A DNA stretch of 48,883 nucleotides, from NCBI GenBank assembly GCA_017861285.1, contig JAGFXO010000002.1:1-48883 (forward strand), written 5' to 3'. Made by a program: the position numbers and the translations under genes. Source of the stretch: Geobacteraceae bacterium (GTDB lineage Bacteria > Desulfobacterota > Desulfuromonadia > Geobacterales > Geobacteraceae). Positions 26,388 through 34,564 of the stretch are shown in pieces. The notes beneath the pieces were generated by a model. It made no database searches. It saw only the letters and a program-made list of their open reading frames with translations, and was not told the DNA's origin. The first letter of the stretch is position 1. Each line of letters begins with the position of its first letter.

Positions 26388-27407
26388 TTATCGCTGCGAC
26401 AGCCTGTGGACACATTCAACAAGAAATTTTGCATTGCCGGACGGGGTGGTCGGGAGGATTCCGTGCCCCAGGTTAAAGATATGGCCGGGCCGGCCACCAT
26501 TTTCCCCGATAATCCTTCTGACTTCCGCCTCGATGATCTCCTCCGGAGCATACAGCACGCCCGGATCGAGATTACCCTGCACAGGTGTACTGCCAAGAAT
26601 TTCACGGGCACTGGCCAGGTTCACATGCCAGTCAAGACCCACCACATGAGCGCCCGCCTTTTTCACCGTCTCCAGCATGGTCCCGGCTCCCTTGACGAAA
26701 TGAATGACGGGAGTATCCCGCGCATCGAGGCACCTGATCAGTCGGGAAGTATAGGGAAGAACGTATTTTTCATAATCGGCTGGAGACAGAATGCCCCCCC
26801 ATGTGTCGAAGATCTGGATGGCCTGGGCTCCGGCATGAATCTGCGCATTGAGATACTCGGCAAGCATGGAGGTGAGCTTAACCATAAGTGCCGAGTAGGT
26901 TTCGGGTTCTGCATACATCATCTTTTTGATAGCCATGAAGTCTTTTGAGCCCTTGCCCTCCACCATGTAGCAGGCGAGGGTGAACGGCGCACCTCCGAAG
27001 CCGATCAGGGGAACGCGGCCGGCCAGTTGGCGGCGCAGGATTGCAATGGTTTCCAGGACGAAAGGTACTGCTGTTTCCATCCTGGGAATGCACAACCTTT
27101 CCACATCAGCCATGCTACGGACCGGTTCTGCGAAAACGGGGCCGGGAACAAAATCAAGCTTCATCCCCATCGGTTCGACCGGAATGAGGATGTCGGAAAA
27201 AAGTATGGCAGCATCCACATCGAGGATGTCAACGGGTTGCAGGGTTACTTTGGCGGCCAGTTCCGGAGTCTTGCAAAGCTCGAGGAAGGTACAACTTTTC
27301 CGCACTTCCATGTATTCGGGGAGGTATCTGCCCGCCTGCCGCATCAGCCATACCGGTGTTCTATCAACCGGCAGCCCCTTACAGGCGTCGAGAAATCTTG
27401 TGTTCAT
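26388..27407 (-). CDS. hemE: Uroporphyrinogen decarboxylase
   Basis: Decarboxylates uroporphyrinogen III to coproporphyrinogen III. The 339-residue protein from ATG 27407 (GGGAG 6 bases upstream) begins close to PVDRTPVWLMRQAGRYLPEY, the family signature, and contains GFGGAPFTLACYMVEG and GLDWHVNL. An upstream in-frame extension to 27512 is unlikely because it reads through the repeat-rich intergenic region. It precedes hemH and follows the AhbD-like gene. Confidence 0.96.
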   Translation of the reverse strand: MNTRFLDACKGLPVDRTPVWLMRQAGRYLPEYMEVRKSCTFLELCKTPELAAKVTLQPVDILDVDAAILFSDILIPVEPMGMKLDFVPGPVFAEPVRSMADVERLCIPRMETAVPFVLETIAILRRQLAGRVPLIGFGGAPFTLACYMVEGKGSKDFMAIKKMMYAEPETYSALMVKLTSMLAEYLNAQIHAGAQAIQIFDTWGGILSPADYEKYVLPYTSRLIRCLDARDTPVIHFVKGAGTMLETVKKAGAHVVGLDWHVNLASAREILGSTPVQGNLDPGVLYAPEEIIEAEVRRIIGENGGRPGHIFNLGHGILPTTPSGNAKFLVECVHRLSQR

Positions 27408-27442
27408 GTTATTCTCCCTGTGGAAAGTCATCACGGTGTGAT

Positions 27443-27475
27443 GACTGGCACTAGGCAAAGGGCAAAAGGCAAATG
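27443..27475. repeat. Heptad repeat tract upstream of hemE
   Basis: GGCACTA, GGCAAAG, GGCAAAA, GGCAAAT in tandem, the same 7-base family as at 15288, 27612 and 38821. Confidence 0.6.
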
Positions 27476-27512
27476 GTTTTGTCCCGTCTTTGATCGACGA
27501 GAACACATTCAT

Positions 27513-27556
27513 CCCTATACCCGCCCCCTGACCCCATCCCGTCGATGGAGGGGGGA
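27513..27556. repeat. GC-rich palindromic repeat upstream of hemE
   Basis: CCGCCCCCTGACCCCATCCC, a short loop, then GATGGAGGGGGGAAAT. It is a partial copy of the palindromic repeat family at 18147 and 19008, between the AhbD-like gene and hemE. Confidence 0.5.
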
Positions 27557-27577
27557 AATTATGCGAAACAAATAATG

Positions 27578-28747
27578 TTACAAGGTACTATCCTGTTTTC
27601 CAGCTTTCTTGTTTTCCCTTGTGCCTTGTGCCCTTTGCCCTTTGCCTGCTTCTTGCTCCTTGTGCCCTGTGCCCTGTGCCCCGTGCCTCAGCTTCATAGG
27701 CACATAACTGCAGAACGGTTCTTCCTCCATGTAGTCGCCGTACACCATATTGGCCCTGGCCCGGCAACCGCCGCAGACGTTCAGGTATTCGCACTGGCCG
27801 CATTTGCCCTTGTAGCTGCCAAAGTCCCGCAACTCGTTGAAAAGCTGTGATTTCTCCCATATTTCCCTGATTGGCGTCCGCTTTACATTGCCCGCAATCC
27901 GGGGAAAATAGGAACATGGTTTCACGTTGCCGAAGCAGTCGATCAGGCAGATGCTCTGGGCGGCGATGCAGCCTTTGCCGCCGCCGGTGGAAAAGCTGAG
28001 GGACCTGCGCTCGAAGCTGACGCCTTCAGCCTTCGCTTTCTGCGGTACAATTCGATAGTAATGGGGGGCGCAGGTGGGGCGCATCAGGATATCGCCTTCC
28101 TCCTTTTCCTGGCGATAGTGCCAATCCAGGATTTCCTCATAATCCTCCCGGGAGATGAGTTCTCCCATGATCTCCTCCCCCCTGCCCGTGGGGACGATCA
28201 TGAACATGTACCAGGCAGTTGCGCCAAGCGACCTGGCAAGTTTGAAGACATGGGGAATGTCTGCCTGGTTGCGCTTGGTGAACGAAGAGTTCACCAGGAA
28301 CTTTTGTCCGTTCCTGCGCAAGGTCTCCGCCGCCCGCATGACACCATCGAAGGCGCCGGGGCACTGGCGGAAGTTGTCGTGAATATCCGCCGTGCTTCCA
28401 TCCAGCGACAGGGATACCATTTTGATATCGGCATCCCGCATTTTCCGGCAGATTTCGTCGGTAACCAGCGTTCCGTTTGTCGCCATGCACATGCGCAGGC
28501 CGATTGACGTTCCGTAGGAAGCAAGTTCGAAAATATCCTCACGCAACAGGGGTTCTCCGCCGGACAACACAACGACCGGTTGCGAAAAGCCGGCGATTTC
28601 CTTCAGGAGTTTCTTGCCCTCTCCGGTGGAAAAGTCTCCCTCTGACGAGGTTGAGTCGGAATCACACCGGCAATGGACACACCTGAGGTTGCATCTCTGG
28701 GTAACTTCCCAGGCAAGCCATTTAAGGGTAAATTTTTCTTTTGCCAT
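27578..28747 (-). CDS. ahbD: AhbD-like radical SAM heme biosynthesis protein
   Basis: 389 residues. The radical SAM cluster motif is CNLRCVHC (Cys19, 23, 26), followed by [11 protein letters not shown] and a SAM-binding region [16 protein letters not shown] segment and a SPASM-type C-terminus ([17 protein letters not shown], then [10 protein letters not shown]) match AhbD proteins, which oxidatively decarboxylate Fe-coproporphyrin to heme b. It leads a cluster with hemE and hemH. The last 35 or so residues after YVPMKL are abnormal: Gly/Gln/Lys-rich and encoded by the heptad repeat at 27612-27688. A NirJ-like paralogue role remains possible. Confidence 0.8.
   Translation of the reverse strand: MAKEKFTLKWLAWEVTQRCNLRCVHCRCDSDSTSSEGDFSTGEGKKLLKEIAGFSQPVVVLSGGEPLLREDIFELASYGTSIGLRMCMATNGTLVTDEICRKMRDADIKMVSLSLDGSTADIHDNFRQCPGAFDGVMRAAETLRRNGQKFLVNSSFTKRNQADIPHVFKLARSLGATAWYMFMIVPTGRGEEIMGELISREDYEEILDWHYRQEKEEGDILMRPTCAPHYYRIVPQKAKAEGVSFERRSLSFSTGGGKGCIAAQSICLIDCFGNVKPCSYFPRIAGNVKRTPIREIWEKSQLFNELRDFGSYKGKCGQCEYLNVCGGCRARANMVYGDYMEEEPFCSYVPMKLRHGAQGTGHKEQEAGKGQRAQGTRENKKAGKQDSTL
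27612..27688. repeat. Heptad repeat GGCAMAR forming the 3' end of the ahbD-like gene
   Basis: On the minus strand roughly eleven 7-base units run in tandem (GGCACGG, GGCACAG twice, GGCACAA, GGAGCAA, a shorter unit, GGCAAAG twice, GGCACAA twice). Since 7 is not a multiple of 3, the translated product has a 7-residue rather than a constant short period. Confidence 0.8.
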
Positions 28748-28818
28748 ATTTCGATACTACAATGAATAAGGATGGAATTACAAGGAACGGTTCAAGGATA
28801 GCAGCTTTTTCCCCAAGC

Positions 28819-29487
28819 TCAACCGTCCCCGGGGAATTGTATTGCCTGGCTTCCGCTCTGTGTATCTTTTCGGGAAAAAAGAATTCCGTATGTGCAGGCA
28901 TCGACCAGAAACCCGACCAAAGCGCCTGCCAGGACATCGCTGAGGAAGTGATAGGAAGTCACCATCAGGGCGGCGGCCAGCAGCAGCATAAAACCCGCAC
29001 AGGCAAGCCGGTAGCGGGGAAAGAAACGCCCTGCGGCAAGTGCATATACCGTAAACACGGCCATATGGCCGGAAGGAAATCCGCTGAAATCGCTGCCTCC
29101 GTGAAACCAGTGAAAACCATACAGGTCCGGGTTTTTCAACCATGCCCGGGTAGTTATTTTCCCGCACATGGATTTCAGGATCGATTTGGCGAGAAATGAA
29201 AGCGGTATCGTCCAGCCCGACAGGTGAAAAAAGCGTTCATATGCATTGTCGATCCTTCTGCGCATAAACCAGGTATGCGCCGACCAACTGATAATGGTAC
29301 CGATGACGGCGAAAATGAGAAGGAGATCGGGGAGATTGGGGAGATCGGAGAAATACGCGGAGAAGAGGGAATCTTTTCTGAACATGCCGGCAAAGAAACC
29401 GGCAATTCCCTCATCGAGGTACAGATGGCTCATGGCTATACAGGGGATGGTCGATACAAGAATGATTGCAGACTGTCTCAGCTTCAT
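28819..29487 (-). CDS. PAP2-family membrane phosphatase
   Basis: 222 residues with about five hydrophobic segments. The phosphatase motifs are a degenerate first motif around KITTRAWLKN, then FPSGHMA (catalytic histidine) and SYHFLSDVLAG (histidine-aspartate of the third motif). These enzymes dephosphorylate lipid pyrophosphates or phosphatidic acid at the membrane. The conserved RP of motif 1 is not obvious, so activity is less certain. It lies between the AhbD-like gene and an ABC-2 permease gene, all on the minus strand. Confidence 0.82.
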   Translation of the reverse strand: MKLRQSAIILVSTIPCIAMSHLYLDEGIAGFFAGMFRKDSLFSAYFSDLPNLPDLLLIFAVIGTIISWSAHTWFMRRRIDNAYERFFHLSGWTIPLSFLAKSILKSMCGKITTRAWLKNPDLYGFHWFHGGSDFSGFPSGHMAVFTVYALAAGRFFPRYRLACAGFMLLLAAALMVTSYHFLSDVLAGALVGFLVDACTYGILFSRKDTQSGSQAIQFPGDG

Positions 29488-29517
29488 GCAGTTTTGCCAT
29501 CCTTACGAGATATGGTT

Positions 29518-30273
29518 CTACTCTTCAATCTTTCTGTCGAAAATAATGACCGCCAGTGCAAAGACTATCGCGGCTGTAGCAGCAATGGTCAGGGCGTACG
29601 CGTACTCGATACTTCCCGAAAGGAGCGCCCGTCGAGCCCCTTCGAATATGGCAGTGGTGGGCAGGGAGTTGATGAACGGCAGGATTGCGGCGGGGTAGGA
29701 GGAAAGGGGAAAAAATATGCCCGACATGAAGATCAGCGGCACAATCACGACCCCCTGCATTCTTCCGATGTTTTCCGGTTTGTCGATGATGGTTCCGCAG
29801 ATGGTTCCCAGGCAGGAAAAGATCATGGATCCGAAAAAAATGAAAAACAGATATGTCAGTATGTGCAGCAGTTGAAACCGGAAGGGCGTCAGCAGGAAAA
29901 TCACCAGCGCAACCGCTATGCCCTTGATGGCCCCATGGGAAAAACCGCAGAATATTTTGCCGATCACAATATCATAGACGGTAATCGGGGTGACCCGGTA
30001 TTCTTCGATGGTGCGTTGAACTTTTCTGTGAAACCACATGCTCCAGGCGCTCTCGTCAAAAGCCGCATTCACGGCTGTCATGGAAATGAGGCCCGGGGCA
30101 ATGAAAATAGCATACGGTATCCCGTCCACATCGGATATGTATCCCTTGAGACCCACACCGAAGGCAAGATACAGGGTGAGGGGATACGCAATAACCGACA
30201 CAAGTTCGGAGACTATGCTGCGGCGCAGAACGAGCATATCTCTTCGCCAGATTGATATGGCACCTCTAAACAT
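29518..30273 (-). CDS. ABC-2 type transporter permease
   Basis: 251 residues with six predicted membrane helices and the ABC-2/NodJ-like layout (N-terminal FRGAISIWRRDMLVLRRS, later GVVIVPLIFMSGIFFPLSSYP, the typical re-entrant signature before the last helices). It partners the ATPase encoded 69 bases upstream. The substrate is unknown; DrrAB- or NodIJ-like export of a lipid or drug is the family expectation. Confidence 0.9.
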   Translation of the reverse strand: MFRGAISIWRRDMLVLRRSIVSELVSVIAYPLTLYLAFGVGLKGYISDVDGIPYAIFIAPGLISMTAVNAAFDESAWSMWFHRKVQRTIEEYRVTPITVYDIVIGKIFCGFSHGAIKGIAVALVIFLLTPFRFQLLHILTYLFFIFFGSMIFSCLGTICGTIIDKPENIGRMQGVVIVPLIFMSGIFFPLSSYPAAILPFINSLPTTAIFEGARRALLSGSIEYAYALTIAATAAIVFALAVIIFDRKIEE

Positions 30274-30342
30274 GTAACCCTCGCGTCCCGCCCTGGTGGG
30301 CAGCTGGTGTACCCCCGCCTGCGCTTATCTCCCACGATACGG

Positions 30343-31269
30343 TCATTCCCGCACCTTCTTTCCCGTAAGCCCTATGAAGACGTCCTCGAGGGAAGGTTCA
30401 TGCAGGCAGATACCCTTTATATCCGCGCTTCCTATCCTGTCCATCAACGGTTTCAAACTCTCTTCGTCGGCGAGCTCCAGCCTGAAACGGTTACCTTTCC
30501 TGCCGAAATGCGCAACAAACGGAAGCGTGCGGAGAATCTCTTCATACCGGTCAGAATTGGCCCTGAATTCGAGTTCGTACACATGGGCGTGGGCAAATGC
30601 CTCCTTCAGCTGAGCGGCAGTTCCGTCAACCAGCGCTTTGCCGTGATCCATGATAACGATACGGTCGCACAGCGCATCGGCCTCATCCATATAATGCGTG
30701 GTTAGAAATATGGTCATTGTTGTTCTCAGTGATTGAATATAGTCCCACAGAGCCCGGCGTGACTGTGGATCAAGGCCGGTTGTCGGCTCATCCAGAAACA
30801 GCACGAGCGGATTGTGCACCAGTGCCCGTATGGCGACCAGCCGGCGCTGCATCCCCCCGGAAAATGTATCCGGGAAATCGTGTTGCCGTCCGGTGAGCCC
30901 GGTCAGTTCCAGGAGTCGATCGATCCTGGGGTTGTATTCACCGGCACGGATACCGTGCATGCGGGCATGCAGCACCAGGTTTTCCCTGGCGGTAAGATAG
31001 CGGTCCAGGTTGTTTTCCTGCGGCACAACCCCGATAATCCTGCGCACCGACTTGCCTTCGCGGAGAACACTGTACCCCCCAATCACCGCATCTCCGGAAG
31101 TGGGCCGCATCAGCGTTGTCAGAATTTTAATGAGAGTGGTCTTGCCGGCGCCGTTGGGTCCCAGCAGTCCGAAAATTGTCCCCCTCTCGACATCGAGAGA
31201 GAAATCCTTCACCGCTTGCAGGCCATTGAAAAACTTGCTGATGGATTGTAGCGAAATCGCACTGTTCAT
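30343..31269 (-). CDS. ABC transporter ATP-binding protein (DrrA/NodI-like)
   Basis: 308 residues from ATG 31269, where the conserved part MNSAISLQSISKFF begins; ATG 31302 is in frame, and neither has a clear ribosome-binding site. Walker A GPNGAGKTTL, Q-loop PQENN, signature FSGGMQRRL, Walker [14 protein letters not shown] and the H-loop LTTHYMDEAD are all intact. The C-terminal 80 residues are the extension typical of the DrrA/CcmA class. It is adjacent to its permease. Confidence 0.93.
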   Translation of the reverse strand: MNSAISLQSISKFFNGLQAVKDFSLDVERGTIFGLLGPNGAGKTTLIKILTTLMRPTSGDAVIGGYSVLREGKSVRRIIGVVPQENNLDRYLTARENLVLHARMHGIRAGEYNPRIDRLLELTGLTGRQHDFPDTFSGGMQRRLVAIRALVHNPLVLFLDEPTTGLDPQSRRALWDYIQSLRTTMTIFLTTHYMDEADALCDRIVIMDHGKALVDGTAAQLKEAFAHAHVYELEFRANSDRYEEILRTLPFVAHFGRKGNRFRLELADEESLKPLMDRIGSADIKGICLHEPSLEDVFIGLTGKKVRE

Positions 31270-31403
31270 ATGAAAACCATTCGGGAATCTGAAGCAATAC
31301 ATTGCGGAACGAATATCATCAAACCGCTCCCGGTAAACCCGGCCCCCTCCTGTTTCGGATATCGACGAAAACTTGTACAGGCAGGGGGAATTTACGTATC
31401 ATT

Positions 31404-32942
31404 TTACGAGGCTTTATTTTTTCCCCGCGGCGGAAAAAGAACGGTAAAAGTGCTCCCCTTTTCCAAGACGCTGTCAGCCCAGATGAAGCCTCCGTGGGCA
31501 TCCATTACCTTGCGGCAAAATGCCAGCCCGAGACCCGTTCCCTTGTGTTTATAATTTTTGTGGAGCCTTCCCTGGCCAAATTTTTCGAATATTGTGGCCA
31601 ATGCCTCCCTGGGTATCCCGATACCGGTGTCTCTCACTGTTATTTTCAGGAAACGCCCCCCTTCAGGAATATCCGTTTGGGGGTAGTTCTCTCTTGGTAT
31701 GATCCCGGAGACTGCAACGGCCTTTGCCATCTCGGCCCTCACCTCGATCTCCCCTCCATCCGGTGTAAATTTGAAGGCATTGGAGAGAAGATTGCTCACC
31801 ATGCGCAAGAACTTGTTCCTGTCTACACTGACCAGCGGAAGCTGATGCTGGAAGACGGCCGAGAGCCGTATCCGTGAACGCTCGGCAAGGGAGCGGAAAC
31901 CTGAAGTGGCACGCTGGATCAGTACCTGCGGATCTTCGAGGGTGAAGGCAAGCTTCATTTTGTTTGCTTCAAATCGGTAGACATCGAGGAGGGTATCTAT
32001 CATCTCCACAATTTCGGCGCAACTCTCCGTAGCCGATTCCAGATAATCCTTCTGTTCCGCATTTATTGAGCCGAGACGGCCTTCACGCACCAGGTCGATT
32101 GCACCCATCACCGCAGTGAGCGGGGTCTTCAGATCGTGCGTCAGCATGCTGACAAAATCCTCCTTTTCCTGTTCGAGCGCTTTCAATGTGGAAATATCCC
32201 TCATGATCTCGACACATCCGATCAGATTGCCGTGACCGTTGAACAAAGGCGCGGCATTGGAAAGGACGGGAATCGTCCCTTCTTTGACCGTAAGCTGATA
32301 CGTCACATCGAGACAGGAAACCTGGTCGCGAAGCACTCTTTTACAGGGGAGATTTTCCGGCGGCATATCGGTTTTGAGCAGGGATTCAACCGGCATGCCG
32401 CCGCACGACGCCATATCGGTTCCAAGAATGGTCTCTGCTTTCCTGTTCAGGGTCATTATCATGCCGTCCTTGTCGACGGCAATCAATAGATCGGCCATGC
32501 CCTGAAGGATGGCCTCCATCTTTTTTCCCTCTTCTTCCAGTTGCCGCTGAAGCTTTTTGTTTTCCTGCCTTGTCCTGTTCAGCGCCAGAGTGCGCTCGAC
32601 TTTATTCAACAGGTCTTCCGCCGAAAAAGGTTTTGCAATATAGTCCAATGCCCCCTTTTTCATTGTTTCGACAGCAATATCTTCGCTGCCGTGGGCAGTC
32701 ATCATTATGACGGCAATATGGGAGAAACCGTCCTGCATTTTTTCCAGAACTTCAATTCCATCCATGCGCGGCATCTTGATATCCAGAAGGACGAGGGAAA
32801 ATTCCTCACCAGAAAGAGCCTGCAGTGCCTCGAAACCATCGCGGGCACTGACTGATTCATACCCGGCGTCCTCCAGTTGATACTTCAGGACGAGGGCAAT
32901 ATCAGTCTCGTCGTCAACTATGAGAATTTTCTCTTTGTTCAT
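31404..32942 (-). CDS. Response regulator-PAS-histidine kinase hybrid
   Basis: 512 residues from ATG 32942 (GAGG 7 bases upstream; a TTG lies just before it). Order: receiver domain with phosphoacceptor Asp54 (LLDIKMP), a linker coiled coil near 125-145, a PAS domain (about 145-265), a HisKA motif LTHDLKTPLTA with the phosphohistidine, and an ATPase domain with NLLSNAFKFTPDGG (N box), DTGIGIP (G1) and GTGLGLAF (G2). A soluble kinase with an N-terminal receiver, so its input is probably phosphotransfer. It overlaps the upstream HAMP protein gene by 29 bases. Confidence 0.93.
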   Translation of the reverse strand: MNKEKILIVDDETDIALVLKYQLEDAGYESVSARDGFEALQALSGEEFSLVLLDIKMPRMDGIEVLEKMQDGFSHIAVIMMTAHGSEDIAVETMKKGALDYIAKPFSAEDLLNKVERTLALNRTRQENKKLQRQLEEEGKKMEAILQGMADLLIAVDKDGMIMTLNRKAETILGTDMASCGGMPVESLLKTDMPPENLPCKRVLRDQVSCLDVTYQLTVKEGTIPVLSNAAPLFNGHGNLIGCVEIMRDISTLKALEQEKEDFVSMLTHDLKTPLTAVMGAIDLVREGRLGSINAEQKDYLESATESCAEIVEMIDTLLDVYRFEANKMKLAFTLEDPQVLIQRATSGFRSLAERSRIRLSAVFQHQLPLVSVDRNKFLRMVSNLLSNAFKFTPDGGEIEVRAEMAKAVAVSGIIPRENYPQTDIPEGGRFLKITVRDTGIGIPREALATIFEKFGQGRLHKNYKHKGTGLGLAFCRKVMDAHGGFIWADSVLEKGSTFTVLFPPRGKNKAS

Positions 32943-33471
32943 CAATTTCCTCGTAAACCGGCACGGTATAGATGAAGGTGTTACCGCCTGCCATGCTGCT
33001 GTGGTGCCATATCCTGCCGTGATGTTTTTCGATTATTTTGTTGAAGGAAGCCGCAAGTTTCCCGAACTCATCGGAAGCAGCCACGTCAGCTCTGCGGCTT
33101 AAATCGCCGACCTCTATTCTTTGGACTCCAAGAGAAAGCTCCCGCAAGGGAAAAGTCAGCTTGCGGGCAAGGAGATATGCGATTCCGAAAGACATAAATA
33201 TGCCGAGGGCGGCTGACAGCAGAATGTTTTCCAGGTTTCGTTCCCGAATGGAAGAAAGTTGCTCTATGAAAAGGGAAATCGGTGGGGAACCGGGACTGTA
33301 TGCGGAAGGGAAGTGCACGCCCGATTCATGACTCGAGGCCGTCTTTTCTTCCAGGGATGCGTCTATGCTCTTGATGGTAATGTACAGGAGGCCGGAATAT
33401 GAAATTAGAATAATCAGCAGAAAGGAAAGAAAAAGTTTTGTCCGTATACTGACAAGAGGTTTCATACTCAC
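32914..33471 (-). CDS. Collapsed sensor kinase: membrane/HAMP part fused to the ATPase-domain tail
   Basis: 185 residues. Helix 1 (about 10-32), a short periplasmic loop, helix 2 (about 82-102) and a HAMP domain ending at DEFGKLAASFNK. This is followed directly by IIEKHHGRIW, then GGNTFIYTVPV, which is the very end of a histidine-kinase ATPase domain (normally after the G2 box). The dimerisation/phosphohistidine domain and most of the ATPase domain are missing, with the frame kept across about 33030-33045. It can no longer autophosphorylate, but could still be a membrane input subunit for the kinase encoded downstream. Confidence 0.75.
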   Translation of the reverse strand: MSMKPLVSIRTKLFLSFLLIILISYSGLLYITIKSIDASLEEKTASSHESGVHFPSAYSPGSPPISLFIEQLSSIRERNLENILLSAALGIFMSFGIAYLLARKLTFPLRELSLGVQRIEVGDLSRRADVAASDEFGKLAASFNKIIEKHHGRIWHHSSMAGGNTFIYTVPVYEEIDEQRENSHS

Positions 33472-33519
33472 AGGCCCTTATCCGGTGGTACGGGAAGTAC
33501 GACTGCGCCCGGCGGCGCC

Positions 33520-34524
33520 TCAGAGCTGTTCAGATTTGAGATCCCTGGTCATGAGTTCCAATACCGCATGCCGTGCCGGTTTGTCTTCATACAGAATCTG
33601 GTGGACCTTTTCCGTGATAGGCATGTCAACGTTTAAACGCCCTGCCAGGTTGTAGGCCGATTGTGTCGTTTTGACACCTTCAGCCACCATGCGCATTTCG
33701 CCGAGGATTTCACTGAGGCGCATGCCTTCTCCAAGCTTCATACCCACCGTACGGTTTCGTGAAAGATCGCCGGTGCAGGTCAGAACAAGATCCCCCATGC
33801 ATGCCAGTCCCGCGAATGTGGTGGGCCTGGCCCCCAGGGCAGCGCCTAATCTCGCCATTTCCGCCAGGCCCCGGGTTATCAGGGCAGCCCTGGTATTATG
33901 ACCAAGTCCCAGTCCGTCGGATATTCCCGCGGCAATGGATATGACATTTTTTATCGCCCCCCCCAGTTCAACCCCTATCACATCACTGTTGGTATAAACG
34001 CGGAAATAAGAGGTGGAGAAAACATCCTGCACGAAAAGCGATATATTCCTGTCCGCAGATGCCGCCACAATGGCCGTCGGCATCTCCTGCGCCACTTCAC
34101 GGGCAAAACTCGGGCCGGACAGGACACAATACCTGTCGAACAGTTCAGGCGGGAGTATTTCCCTGCATACCTGCGACATGGTCAACAGGGAGTCGAGTTC
34201 AATCCCTTTGGAAGCATTTACGATGACCGAATCCTTGCCGATCCAGGGGAGCGCTTTCCGAAGAACATCCCGCGTGACCTGGGAGGGGGTTACCGAGAGG
34301 AGCAGTTCACTGCCGGAAACAGCCTCTTCCAGGCTTCCGGTAAAATCGAGAGTCGAGGATAGCTGTATCCCGGGCAGATAGACGCTGTTGATGCGGGTCT
34401 TTCTCATCTCATCAACTCCAGACGGTTCATGAACCCAGAGAATAACCTCGTGCCCTTTCTTCGACAGAAGATTCGCCAAAGTTGTTCCCCAGCTTCCCGC
34501 TCCTATTACGCATATCTTTTTCAA
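33520..34524 (-). CDS. gpsA: Glycerol-3-phosphate dehydrogenase [NAD(P)+]
   Basis: Makes sn-glycerol 3-phosphate from dihydroxyacetone phosphate for phospholipids. 334 residues from TTG 34524, chosen because the Rossmann motif (KKICVIGAGSWGTTLA) starts there and GGGAG lies 9 bases upstream. A longer form from ATG 34587 would overlap the upstream gene and add an unrelated leader. GVELGGAIKNVISIAAGISDG contains the catalytic lysine and LACMGDLVLTC follows. The gene sits between the HEAT-repeat gene and the kinase pair. Confidence 0.95.
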   Translation of the reverse strand: MKKICVIGAGSWGTTLANLLSKKGHEVILWVHEPSGVDEMRKTRINSVYLPGIQLSSTLDFTGSLEEAVSGSELLLSVTPSQVTRDVLRKALPWIGKDSVIVNASKGIELDSLLTMSQVCREILPPELFDRYCVLSGPSFAREVAQEMPTAIVAASADRNISLFVQDVFSTSYFRVYTNSDVIGVELGGAIKNVISIAAGISDGLGLGHNTRAALITRGLAEMARLGAALGARPTTFAGLACMGDLVLTCTGDLSRNRTVGMKLGEGMRLSEILGEMRMVAEGVKTTQSAYNLAGRLNVDMPITEKVHQILYEDKPARHAVLELMTRDLKSEQL

Positions 34525-34564
34525 TTGCTGTAACTCCCGTAGACGACTCGTCTGCCCGTCATGA

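Noticed and set aside
29224-30255. 343-codon plus-strand ORF opposite the PAP2 and ABC-2 permease genes
   Set aside because: Hydrophilic low-complexity translation, antisense to two genes with clear membrane-protein signatures.
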